DNA of 64,000 nucleotides from Plumapathes pennacea. Lineage: Eukaryota; Cnidaria; Anthozoa; Antipatharia; Myriopathidae. The stretch is from contig OZ038468.1 in assembly GCA_964036295.1 (NCBI GenBank), positions 1,425,501-1,489,500 on the forward strand, written 5' to 3'. Shown piece by piece: positions 9,738 through 19,117 of the stretch. The position numbers were made by a program, and so were the translations under genes. Each line of letters begins with the position of its first letter. Position 1 is the stretch's first letter. The notes below the pieces were generated by a model. It was given only the letters and a program-made list of their open reading frames with translations, searched no databases and was not told the DNA's origin.

Positions 9738-12700
9738 GTAAAACTACCTGATGGAGTAAAGATCAGTGCATTCATTGACAGACTGATACACTCAGGAGCA
9801 GATTTAGGGGGGGGGGGGGGGAGTTGATCTAGTGGCTAGCCAACCCCCCTCCCCCTTTGAAGTAGCAATTTGTGCAGGTGTCTCAATATAAGGCATTTTG
9901 TTTTCTAGCATTCGATAATATGACATTTTACTGTGTACTAAAGTGGTCTCAAAATGTGGGAAAAAGCATTTCAGAGACACGAGAGAGGAGTGAAATAGTG
10001 TGCATGAAGAAGGACGTAAAGTAATAATGTCCAAGTTACTAAAGCATTATATTTGAAATGTGCATATACCTTTTTATAGGGGGGGGGGGGGGAGGGTCCC
10101 ATCATAAGCTTTATACTGCATGCACCACCTCAAAGTTAGTATCACTTTCAAACATCTATAAGGGGATCAATTTTGTCTTTTTGGTCTGAAATAGGGTAGT
10201 AGATTTTGCATATTGTTGGTATTTGGTCTGCAGAAAATAGGGTGAAATGTTTTAGGATACAGAGTCTGAAATAGGGTTCAAGAATTGCATATAGTTTTTT
10301 TGAAATTAGGGTTGAAAAATCATACAGTTTAATTTGAAGTGGGGGAAGGGTTTTGAAAACACTCCAACTCAATTCACCCCCCACCCCTCCCCCGAGAAGG
10401 TTTTTAGAGCAGAGCCACACCACAGGCGGCTCAAGCTTGGTATCTACAGTTGTTGTGTAACTCAAGATTATAAGGAAATATATGGGGACTTTAACAATCA
10501 TGGAAAATCATAGGATTTGATAATAAAACTCAAAATAAACTTTCACTACCTGGTTGTTGTCTCCTATGTCCCTTGTATCAACTTGAAGCTGCTGTGGCCA
10601 GTATTATTAGTAGAAATTCCTGCTGGTGTTTCCTTCCCCAGTTTCCATTTGAATAAGAGATGTCAGCTTGTATAGATAGAATAATTACATATTTTTTTTT
10701 TTAGATTTCCCATATACACCACTTTTTGCTAAAAACAAGTTACAGTCGGAGAGTCCGTGTTTAGGCAAAAAAAAACAAAAAAACAAACAGACAAACAAAC
10801 AAAACAAAACAAAACAAACAAAAATAAAAAATAGAGAAAGAGAATGAGGTAATTGAACATAATATGTTTACCAAATAAATCATGAGGACAATATCAATAA
10901 TACATCAGTTTATTACACTAAAAGTACTTATTAATATTTTAACATTATTTTAATGCTTGCAGGTCATTATACTACACATTGTACTACAAAATTGAAAACT
11001 AACAAAGTTTTTTTTTGGTGCAGTTGACTATGTTTCTGAATGCCGTCTTATAGACTAATTAGTATATGTATATTTAATAAATTTTAAAAGCCTTTGGCCT
11101 ACAAATTACCTCACCAGCACACACTAGCTTTGCTATTTGCTGTTGCATAGAAATCTCAATATTGCCATGCCATTTTTCTAATATTTTACTTATTTTGTAT
11201 CTAAACTAATACATTTTTCTATTATCACAAAATATCATGAATACATGGTATACTTTTTAGAAAAGAAAACTTTTAAGCAACTAAGTTCATATCCAAGTAT
11301 TGTAATATTACCAGTGACAACTGGCTACATTGATACAACGTCCATATACAAAGGACTGTAGCCAGCTATAAATCAGGCCAGGAATAACAGCTCTATAGTG
11401 CACAAGTCTCTTTACACATGCATATTGGAGACTTGCATTGTTTCAGCCTTGTTCACAGGGCTTCCCCAAAACTTTGAAAAAGCCCTGAGAACTAGCTTTG
11501 CATTATTTGTGTTATAACACCCCAAAAATCCTAGTCTCTAATTTAAGCCCTTAACTTACACCTGGTAAGAACCAGCTACTCTCTTTGGATGTTCTCTGCT
11601 GTACCATAAAACAGTATCAAAAAATCTACTGGGCAATAGTTATTCAATTTTGGAATATTCCTTGCACATAATAAAAGTCATGACCAGCTCTTAACAAAGT
11701 TCATCAGTGTAGCAGCAATATTGAACACACACCACATGCATGTACTGTGTGGCAATCCATTATGTTGGATAGCTGCAGTGTTCCTTGATCTTTGAAGGGA
11801 CAGAGTGCATAGTAGATCATCCTTCTGAATCCAAATGGGATAACTGGGTTAAGCCTTCAGTGCAAAGCCAGGGAATGTTCCAGTACAGTGCTATGTATCA
11901 AATATACAACAACGCAAGTGTGATATTTAGAACAGTCAATTACAGGCACATCCTGTTTCACAGGAGAGAATTGCTCATAGGGTTCCACAGATGACGTACT
12001 GACAGTTTGTATTGATGTTCACATTGTACTCCAAAGCCATAATGATGTCCCAACATGTTTTGGGTGCACATCCAGCTGCTCCCATTCACTCCCACGTGTT
12101 CCACAGAAGACAAAATGCTCAGGGTTCCATAGATGACACACAGACAGTTAGTATTGATTTGCATGTTGTACTCCAAAGCCATAATGGTGTCTCGATATTC
12201 TTTAGATGCAAATGTAACAGCTGCTCTCACTCACTGTTTCTGTCTTTTGTCTGTGAACAGAGATAATCCAGCAGAGCAGGTTTTACTGTTTGATGTTTCA
12301 TTTCACTTAAACTTTATCACAGCAGCTCAAACAACCAAATCAACTCAACTGGAAGAATTATTGAGAGTTATTAAAGCAGGTATTTCCAGTCAGTTCAGTG
12401 TAAGTTTCTTGCAGCTGTGCAACTGGGTGAATATAACAATGTGGTCCTTCTGCAGAGATTCTGTGTTGCAGTAACTGAACCCAACAAAGTCTTGTAAGGA
12501 CATTCTTTTTGTCTGAAGTTGAAATTGTTCTGTTCTTTATAAACAGCTCTTGATGATCAGTTCTTGTGTTGTACTGGACTGGTAAAATCTCTCAGTCAGA
12601 GCAGGAACAGCAAGAAGATTCCACAGAATGTCCTCATATAGACTCACAGTGTTGTATGGTTGACTCTGAGATCCCAACATGTCACACCAACAAGTTCATC

Positions 12701-13777
12701 AACTGATCCAAGCCATGCTCAATATTGTTGAGCTTGCATCGTAGTGTTGGCCATGCACCAGACTGAATGAAACTCAAATTCACTTCGTTGCCATTCACAA
12801 TTCAACATCATCTAGTACACTAAGTAATACACATGGTCCATCCATCAATCATTTCTGACTCAGAATTTGTAGCGATACTCAGCACTGTACACCAAGGAAC
12901 CAAACAGCACCACTTGGCCAGAAGCTCAGCTGATTTCGGGCAGAAGAATGTTTCTTTACATCAACAAATGAACAGTCTGTCCAGGTTGATCAGAGCTGGT
13001 CAATAATACTTGGCAGTATTGGAAAGTTTAGTCCAGTCTGCCTGTCTACAAATACTGATTCACTAATAATTTAAGAAACCAATAATGGTAAAAAGAATCA
13101 AATTAAGTGGGTAACAGAAAACAAAGGCCTGCTGATTGAACGTCTTTCACACATTAACTGCAGGTAGTTATAGTAAGTTGATTAGTAAAGTATCACTTCC
13201 TACAATATATTTTAAAATCAAAGAGAAATAAGATAAAACTGTCACATTAAAATTTGTAGTCTGAATACCAGACCAAATAAAACGAAACAAAAAAAATGTA
13301 TAAATTAATGTGCAAAAATTTTTTAAATTGTGTGTAGATTTGATTGGTTTCAATACATTTATCAAAAAATAATCATATGGTAAAGGGTTGGAGAATGTCA
13401 AAAAATTGTTGCTGATATTTACTGAAAAAGATAAAAAATATTTGACCAATTTACTGGTGTAACATTATTTTGTTTTGTTGCTCAGTATCTTTCATAACTT
13501 GTACATTAAAGTCTTTGGATGACTGTAGAAAAACAAAGCAATCACAGAGCCAGTCAATGAGGAGAGCAAAAGCATTTTCAACCAATAATATTGGTCAAAT
13601 TTGTAATTATTACGAGTATGAGGAAAACCAAGTGATAATTATGATTGGCTCTAACAGTAAATTGGCAGTGGAGGACATGCTATCACCACTTGCTCTCTTG
13701 TGTGAGAATATCACAAACACATTTTGCTTTTGCTTTTACTCTTGATTGGCCAAGGCTGTTGCTAAACTTGTTTGGAC
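9738..13777. other. Unit 1 spacer: G-tracts, simple repeats, no gene
   Basis: Poly-G runs occur at about 9806-9821 and 10080-10092, an A/C-rich simple repeat at about 10770-10815, and T-runs elsewhere. Positions about 11979-12122 and 12123-12260 are a diverged tandem duplication of period 144 (both begin gggttcca, then agatgac, and share tactccaaagccataatg). Only short frames occur. A diverged third copy lies at 49314-53750. Confidence 0.6.
12261..12379 (+). other. Exon-like remnant, unidentified (copy 1)
   Basis: A 119-bp stretch sits between an acceptor-like tctgtgaacag and a donor-like AG-GTATTT and is open on the plus strand, encoding DNPAEQVLLFDVSFH and onward to LEELLRVIKA. The borders and frame are kept in copies at 21641-21759 and 52305-52423. 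The diverged third copy has mostly amino-acid-changing substitutions, so it looks unconstrained. I do not recognise the family. It may be an exon fossil of the same plus-strand gene, or of another. Confidence 0.3.
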
Positions 13778-13925
13778 TACAGTCAACTCGACTCTATAAG
13801 GCAGACACCCTCAGAAGTTATGATTGAGCGTGCCACCTTAGAGAGAGTTCAGTTACACAGAAACAAGTGAAAAGCGTCAAAGGACCAAATCTGTAGAGAG
13901 GTGTGATTAGAGAGAGTTGACTGTA
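13778..13925. mobile_element. TA-flanked MITE (copy 1)
   Basis: Terminal inverted repeats: TACAGTCAACTC at the left and GAGTTGACTGTA at the right, with further inverted similarity inside (tagagagaggtg). A TA flank fits a Tc1/mariner or pogo-type element. No transposase is encoded, so it is non-autonomous. Confidence 0.65.
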
Positions 13926-14039
13926 ATCGGAAGGTGTTGCAAACGCAAAAACCAAACCAATGACTCAATTAGTTTTGAAAGTCATGTGAAAATGGCTCTT
14001 ATTCAACATACAGTACTTTACCAAGACCAACTGCAGTTC

Positions 14040-14180
14040 TCTTGAGATGAAGTGCACTAAATGGCCAGGTTGCACGTTGCCCATCATAACTGCCACACCT
14101 GTCAAAAAGAAAAGAGAAAAAAAAAAAAAAAAGAAAAAGAAAAAAAAAAAAAAGAAAGAAAAAGAAAGAAAACTACTCAC
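14040..14180 (-). promoter_or_regulatory. Conserved polypyrimidine/AG module 3-prime of the ankyrin gene
   Basis: On the minus strand a long T-rich tract is followed by TGACAG and then GTGTGGCAGTTATGATGG. The same tract plus GTGTGGCAGT sequence recurs downstream of gene E (about 34835-34890), in the third segment copy (about 54070-54175) and downstream of gene F (about 63345-63480). It has the form of a splice acceptor for a 3-prime UTR exon. Splicing is inferred, not shown. Confidence 0.35.
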
Positions 14181-14253
14181 AACATGATATTACTGGTGAT
14201 GAATCAATGAAACCTTTGTTCTGGTACATACCATGTTAATTTTGTAATGACTA

Positions 14254-14536
14254 TTATATTTTCATCATTTCTTCAAAAAAAAAATTCAGGGGTCCAGAAG
14301 GAGGGTTCAGGTTTTGTCTACATACACATAGAAGAACCTGAACAACTTCAGAAATGGCCCTCTTGGCAGCATATGCAACCAACAAAGCAGTCCAAGTATG
14401 CTCACAACTTTTGTTTAAATCAGCACCATGATCCAAGAGAAACTGAACAACTTCAACATTGCCCTTCTCAGCAGCTACCTACAAACAAAGCACTCCAATG
14501 AAACTGACTGCTTTTGTTCACATCAGCACCATGACT
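14254..14536 (-). pseudogene. Decayed ankyrin repeats beyond the gene B1 stop
   Basis: After the B1 stop the minus strand still encodes ankyrin pieces, but in shifted frames: HGADVNKS in one frame, then AAEKGNVEVVQFLLDHGADL and SEVVQVLL in another. Gene B therefore once had at least two or three more repeats, cut off by a small deletion and a frameshift. An identical copy follows B2 at 23634-23916. Confidence 0.7.
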
Positions 14537-16765
14537 TCATGACTTCTCAGCAGCAGCCAACAAAGCACCCTGGCCAGACTGAGCACCATGATCCAAGAGA
14601 ACCTGAACAATTTCAGCATTGCCTTTCTTAGCAGCTTTACTCAAAGCAGTCTGACCATACTTATCAAGTGTGTTCACGTCAGCACCATGAGTCAAGAGAA
14701 GCTGAACAACTTCAACAGTAATGAAAAGGGTCTCAGCAGCAGCATGCAAAGCTGTCCTACCATCCTTATCAGTTTGGTTCACATTAGCACCATTACCCAA
14801 AAGAGCCTCAATCACATTTTTACCTTTTTTACCTGCTTTAACAGCAGCAAACAAAGCAGTCTTACCATCCTTGTCAGTTATGTTCACAAAGGCATGATCG
14901 AACAAGAGAGCCATAACAACTTCAACTTTGCCCTCCTCAGCAGCAATAAACAAGGCAGTCTGACCATTGTTGTCAACTTTGTTGACATTAGCACCATGCC
15001 TCAAGAGAAACTCAGCAACTTTTCTGCCACCATAATAAGCCTCAGCAGTACAAAACAAGGCTGTTCTACCATCTTTACGAGTATGGTGCAAATCAGCACC
15101 ATAATCTAAGAGATCTCTAACAAACTCCATTGCACCCCCTTTAGCAGCAGCAAACAAGACTGTCTCACCATTGTTAGCACTTATATTCACATCAACACCT
15201 GAACGCAAGAGAACTGCACCATAGTATACCAGGTTCTTATAAGCAGGAGAAAACAAAACTGTTTCACCCTTCTTATTAGTTTTATTCACATTAGCTTTAT
15301 GATCCAATAGAACCTGAATAAGTTCAAAACTATTCTGACCACCAAAAGCAAAAAACAAAGGAGTTTTACCACTCTCAGGCTCTACTGGGTCCACATGAGC
15401 ACCATGACTCAAGAGAACCTTAGCAACTTTAAGATGGTCACCAGAAACAGCAGCATGTAAAGCAGTCCATCCAACTGCATTAGTTGTATTCACATCAGCA
15501 CCATGTTTTATCAAATCCTCAACAACTTCAGCATTGTCAAACTTCTTTGCAGCAATATACAAAGCAGTCTCTCCACTTCTAGTTCTTATGCTTACATTAG
15601 CAGCATGACTCAATAGAACCCTAACGACTTGCCACCTGGCCCACCTAACAGCCATAAACAAAGCAGTCTCACCTTTCACAACTGTATTAACATCAACTCC
15701 ACATTTCATAACATTCTCAACTTCCGCAACATTACCTTTCTTTACACTTGCAAATAGTGCATCCTGAAGCTCCTGATTGGTTGGACTGCCAAGAGTTTCT
15801 GGCACTTCAGGCAGTCGTTGCCTTTGAGGCAAGGCTTCCAGTGCGAGGCTTTCTTGACACTTTTCTGGAATTTCTTGACGTTCTTCATCATTGCTGACTA
15901 TCTTTTTTCTTACCACACATGCTTTCTCAAAATCTGAAAAACATTTTCTTAGAGTAACCTCAGTTTTCTCACCTAATTCTCTTAGATTTGGCTCTGATGA
16001 ACTTCGAGTAACCTGGCTTTCTCCATTTTCTCTTTTCCTTGTTTTAGTGACTGTGTTTGCCAAAAGGAGGTCAACACATGCATCTATGTACTCTCCTTCA
16101 TCCATTTTCACAGCAGTCTGTGGCTTTTTCCCACCAGTTATCTTCATCACCTCCTCTGTCAGCAGGAACTCGTCCAGGGATTCTTTAAGAGAGCCATCTT
16201 GGTACCACTTCCATAACTCTCTGAGTGCTTGGATACTTTCTGCCCGGACGAAAAGGCGAATGGAGCCTTCTTCAGCACCCTCCGCAGCAATACCTACTGG
16301 CAGCCTCAACAAACGAAGATCTGGAAGCCTTCTAAGGATCAAATCAAACGGACTTAACAAGGCTTCTACAACACGAGTGAATTCATGAATGTTCTCGATC
16401 CACCAATTAATTGTAAGTACTTGACTCCCACTAGCACAATCTCGTACCTGTTTCTTGACCAATGTCATCCTAGATATCTTGCTTCCAAATTCCCTGACCC
16501 TTTTCAATAAGTCATCCCTTTCCAGATACTCGAAAGATGCCTTTAACAAACGAATGTTGTCCCAGCCCAATTTCTTTTCGGTCTCCAACGCAGAAAACAA
16601 CGCTTCGAAAGACCTGGCATTGCTTAAGGCACGCTCTGTTATCCCTCTGAAATGATCTTTCATTTTCCTCAGTAGTGCACGATGATCAGGATCATTATTT
16701 AAACTATCTATAACCTCAGCTCTGAAATTGTTATAGTGAACCTGGGCAGCGTCAAAAGAAGACAT
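14537..16765 (-). CDS. Gene B1: death-effector-like / TRADD-N-like / ankyrin protein, 742 aa
   Basis: Start taken at the ATG at 16765 (MSSFDAAQ); the frame extends upstream to 17233 but without an ATG and through repeat DNA. Residues about 27-95 resemble a death effector domain and end with the RxDL-type signature in ERDDLLKRV (83-86). Residues about 115-205 include IRLFVR and LWKWYQDGSLKESLDEFL, resembling the TRADD N-terminal domain; this is a weaker call. A charged linker follows (about 206-330), then about 13 ankyrin repeats (332-742). It has no kinase or KEN domain. The last repeats are truncated at EKS-stop and fossil repeats continue downstream. Likely a cytosolic adaptor joining a ligand-binding ankyrin surface to death-fold (caspase-8/FADD-like) signalling. 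It could instead be another death-fold subtype. Confidence 0.75.
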   Translation of the reverse strand: MSSFDAAQVHYNNFRAEVIDSLNNDPDHRALLRKMKDHFRGITERALSNARSFEALFSALETEKKLGWDNIRLLKASFEYLERDDLLKRVREFGSKISRMTLVKKQVRDCASGSQVLTINWWIENIHEFTRVVEALLSPFDLILRRLPDLRLLRLPVGIAAEGAEEGSIRLFVRAESIQALRELWKWYQDGSLKESLDEFLLTEEVMKITGGKKPQTAVKMDEGEYIDACVDLLLANTVTKTRKRENGESQVTRSSSEPNLRELGEKTEVTLRKCFSDFEKACVVRKKIVSNDEERQEIPEKCQESLALEALPQRQRLPEVPETLGSPTNQELQDALFASVKKGNVAEVENVMKCGVDVNTVVKGETALFMAVRWARWQVVRVLLSHAANVSIRTRSGETALYIAAKKFDNAEVVEDLIKHGADVNTTNAVGWTALHAAVSGDHLKVAKVLLSHGAHVDPVEPESGKTPLFFAFGGQNSFELIQVLLDHKANVNKTNKKGETVLFSPAYKNLVYYGAVLLRSGVDVNISANNGETVLFAAAKGGAMEFVRDLLDYGADLHHTRKDGRTALFCTAEAYYGGRKVAEFLLRHGANVNKVDNNGQTALFIAAEEGKVEVVMALLFDHAFVNITDKDGKTALFAAVKAGKKGKNVIEALLGNGANVNQTDKDGRTALHAAAETLFITVEVVQLLLTHGADVNTLDKYGQTALSKAAKKGNAEIVQVLLDHGAQSGQGALLAAAEKS

Positions 16766-16887
16766 TGCTTCTACAAGCAGTAGCTCTGCACAGAATTTTG
16801 AATTCCTGTATGAAACAAAATTTACATTATAGCTACTTACTGTGCACCTACCGCCTTCTTGAATCCGGGGACGCCGAAGACGAAGAA

Positions 16888-16955
16888 CATCCTCGTTCCC
16901 AGGCTCTTTCCCTACCGGGGGGCGGGGTAGGAAAAATAGCCTGGGAACGGGGATG
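16888..16955. repeat. Inverted-repeat hairpin (copy 1)
   Basis: The left arm catcctcgttcccaggctc and the right arm agcctgggaacggggatg are near-perfect inverted repeats around a G/C-rich loop. The agcctg end resembles the hairpin elements at 32557 and 60401. It lies about 120 bp upstream of the gene B1 ATG, so it may sit in its 5-prime UTR or promoter. No clear target duplication was found. Confidence 0.5.
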
Positions 16956-18015
16956 GCCGAAAAACACCCCCGACTCGCGACGAACGGAGCTTGTCCCAGG
17001 GGCAGTGTGATTTTATTATGTCGGGTAGCCCCAAAAAGTTGTGGATGCGAAGGACGACTTTTGTCAGAAACGGCTTGACAAAGAGTCAAGCTATAAAACC
17101 ATTCGGCCCTGCACCACCGGAAGTTTGGCAACGCACCATGCGTGAGTTTTTGGACGTTCTGGAAAGCGCGTATAGGTCTAGTGGATGAGTTCTTTATCGC
17201 CGGATTTGGCACCACTGAGGAGGAAGTGATCAACTACAGCTTTAAGCAAATAAGCGTGCCTCCCTCGGAAAATGCCGACAGTGGCATCTCAAACTGAATC
17301 AGAGACACAAAGTGACGACAGAAGAATGTGGAGTTCCAGTGGCTGAGACAAGACAAGACACCACATCAATGAACACCATCAAGGGGTTCCTGGCAGAAGC
17401 ATCAGAGTTATGTTGTTATCATGTGAGCAAACCACTCACCGTCCAGGCGCGACGCGTTCATGTAAGTCGTGCTGATGCAGGAAGGTCAACATGGCTGTTA
17501 CGTTTTACGAGCTCCTTCGCTAACACTGATACACACATAACCTTTATTTTATCTCGACTTTTAGAGTAGATTTTACAAACTAATGTCTCCAAGAAAAAGA
17601 AAATAAACCAGAGAAAAATTTAAGATTTGATACATAAAAAAAAGCAATATTTACATCATATACACTGTATACATTATATGATGAATAAAAAATTGCATAA
17701 ACTTGAAATTCTTCTTTTCAATTTATTCAGTGATCTACAAGTTCCAAAGTCATAGGGCAGTGAGTTTCAGCTTCTTGCATCCAAAGACGATAAAGTAATT
17801 AATGCTTTCACAAGCAACGATGTCAATTTATTGTGACAGTTACAAATTAAAAAGGCAGCATCATACATTTTGGCGCTTGGTAGCTTCTTGTGAGTATCGC
17901 TCACTTGCATTTCTTCTTCAGTGGTTTGGAGTATTTCCAGCATGATTTTATCAGTAAAAGGGTTTAAAATGTCACATCAAGGGCTGGAGGTTTAGCAAAG
18001 AGTCTCCACATAACT
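16956..18015. other. Intergenic region between gene B1 and C-prime
   Basis: This contains the 5-prime side of gene B1 (to about 17560) and the 3-prime flank of the truncated C-type gene (about 17570-18015). Short open frames are present, none recognisable. The part from about 17716 on is alignable with 54730-55003, the 3-prime flank of gene D, so it is the ancestral 3-prime flank of C-type genes. Confidence 0.5.
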
Positions 18016-18411
18016 TTATTGGGTTGCATTTATAGCTGATGCAATATCTTGACGTTGGTCCCACTTGTGTGCCACTACAGTTTTGTAAACAGTCATCAAC
18101 AGGGTCGGGAACTTGACCAGGAATACATAATCCTCCAGGACACTCGTCTTCATATCAGATGTCAAGCTAGACAGATGTGCATAGGTGTTCCTCACAAACC
18201 GAAGGAGATCTACAGCAGAGTTTACTCCATAAGTCCGTGACTTCCGCGATAGCTGGGTCATCTCAACATACAGCTGAGGGAACTCGCCATCCCATGGATT
18301 GACAGCAAACTGAGGACCAGTTGACAAAGACAAAGTATTCTTCGATACTTTTATATAGCTCTGCCAGATTGAGTGGCCGTTTAGCGAAGGTTCTTTAATC
18401 CACAGGAACAT
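18016..18411 (-). CDS. C-prime: chimeric ORF with a stand-alone KEN domain, 131 aa
   Basis: The tandem-duplication junction (18319/18324) joins the last 304 bp of a C-type gene to sequence from the unit's left end. The fusion happens to be in frame. Starting at the ATG at 18411 (MFLWIKEP), about 32 unrelated residues lead into TGPQFAVNPWDGEF and the whole KEN domain (AVDLLRFVRNTYAH) to the normal stop. The ankyrin and kinase parts are missing. KEN domains of the family normally need kinase-driven dimerisation, so activity is doubtful. It is best seen as a truncated gene copy that could still make a small protein. Whether it has a promoter is unknown. Confidence 0.55.
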   Translation of the reverse strand: MFLWIKEPSLNGHSIWQSYIKVSKNTLSLSTGPQFAVNPWDGEFPQLYVEMTQLSRKSRTYGVNSAVDLLRFVRNTYAHLSSLTSDMKTSVLEDYVFLVKFPTLLMTVYKTVVAHKWDQRQDIASAINATQ

Positions 18412-18651
18412 GTTTTTTGAAGCATCCCAAAACGATCCCAATGATCGCAGTTGGAATTGATTCGCACATTACAGCGGCGGTGAAGTGTTAATTTGTTTTG
18501 TACACTATGTACCTTCATCTCTGGTAACTACTGTTTTTCTGGTAATCGAGTCTCACCTTCTCAACACTCACAGCCATTATAGGCTTATATTTAAGCACTT
18601 TGTTTTGTACACTATGTATTTTCATCTCTGTTAACCATTCTTTTTTGGCAG

Positions 18652-19117
18652 GCCGGGGTTCAAGAGACAACAAATTCAGTGCAAAATTGAGTGGCAGCAC
18701 ACCTCAAGTGCCTCCCCCTCTCAGAAATAATGAATTAACCTCATTCTGACAAGAGCTGCCAATATTTGGATTGTGAGAACAGTTCTTGAAGATGATTTCT
18801 GAATTTCAGGTATTAAGTTAAATTTTACTTTTAATTTCTAAAGAGTATAGAAATATGGTGTAAAAAAATTTTATATTTTCATAGTGGGTCAGATATTAGG
18901 CAGCCAGTATTATATATATAATAAATTAAGGATCTTTTCAGCATAAAAAAGGGCAAACTATTTACAGCAGTAGCTGCTAAGTATTTCACTGCTATGAACT
19001 GAAACTAGACCTAGATGGAAATCAATTCTAAAATACCTAATAACCAAACTTGAGTTTTAATTATGTTCACAGATTGTTCTGGTGTCAGGAGAAACTGGTT
19101 TTGGGAAAACAACCCAG
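18652..19117 (+). pseudogene. YTHDC2-like pseudogene exons 3 and 4 (copy 2)
   Basis: Duplicate of 9272-9737: the linker exon (18652-18809) with the same two TGA codons, and the Walker A exon (19073-19117, GETGFGKTTQ). Exon 1 is absent because the duplication starts downstream of it at 8944, so this copy has no start and no promoter of its own. Confidence 0.75.

Larger units (their letters stand above)
8944..18319. repeat. Unit 1 of a 9,376-bp tandem segmental duplication
   Basis: This block matches 18324-27699 at a constant offset of 9,380 bp. I noticed only two substitutions on reading: 16025 versus 25405 (synonymous Asn codon in gene B) and 17598 versus 26978. The unit holds YTHDC2-like exons 3 and 4, the spacer, DED-ankyrin gene B1 and the 3-prime end of a C-type gene. 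It ends inside the C-type coding sequence, so one copy of that gene (C-prime) is truncated. Such identity means a very recent duplication or an assembly duplication. Confidence 0.95.

Noticed and set aside
13965..14180. Phenylalanine-rich small protein on the minus strand (and similar at 23345, 54016 and 63148)
   Set aside because: It is the translation of a poly-pyrimidine tract.
16766..17233. N-terminal extension of gene B to 17233
   Set aside because: The upstream frame has no ATG at its beginning and crosses an inverted-repeat hairpin. The ATG at 16765 opens directly into the death-effector-like domain.
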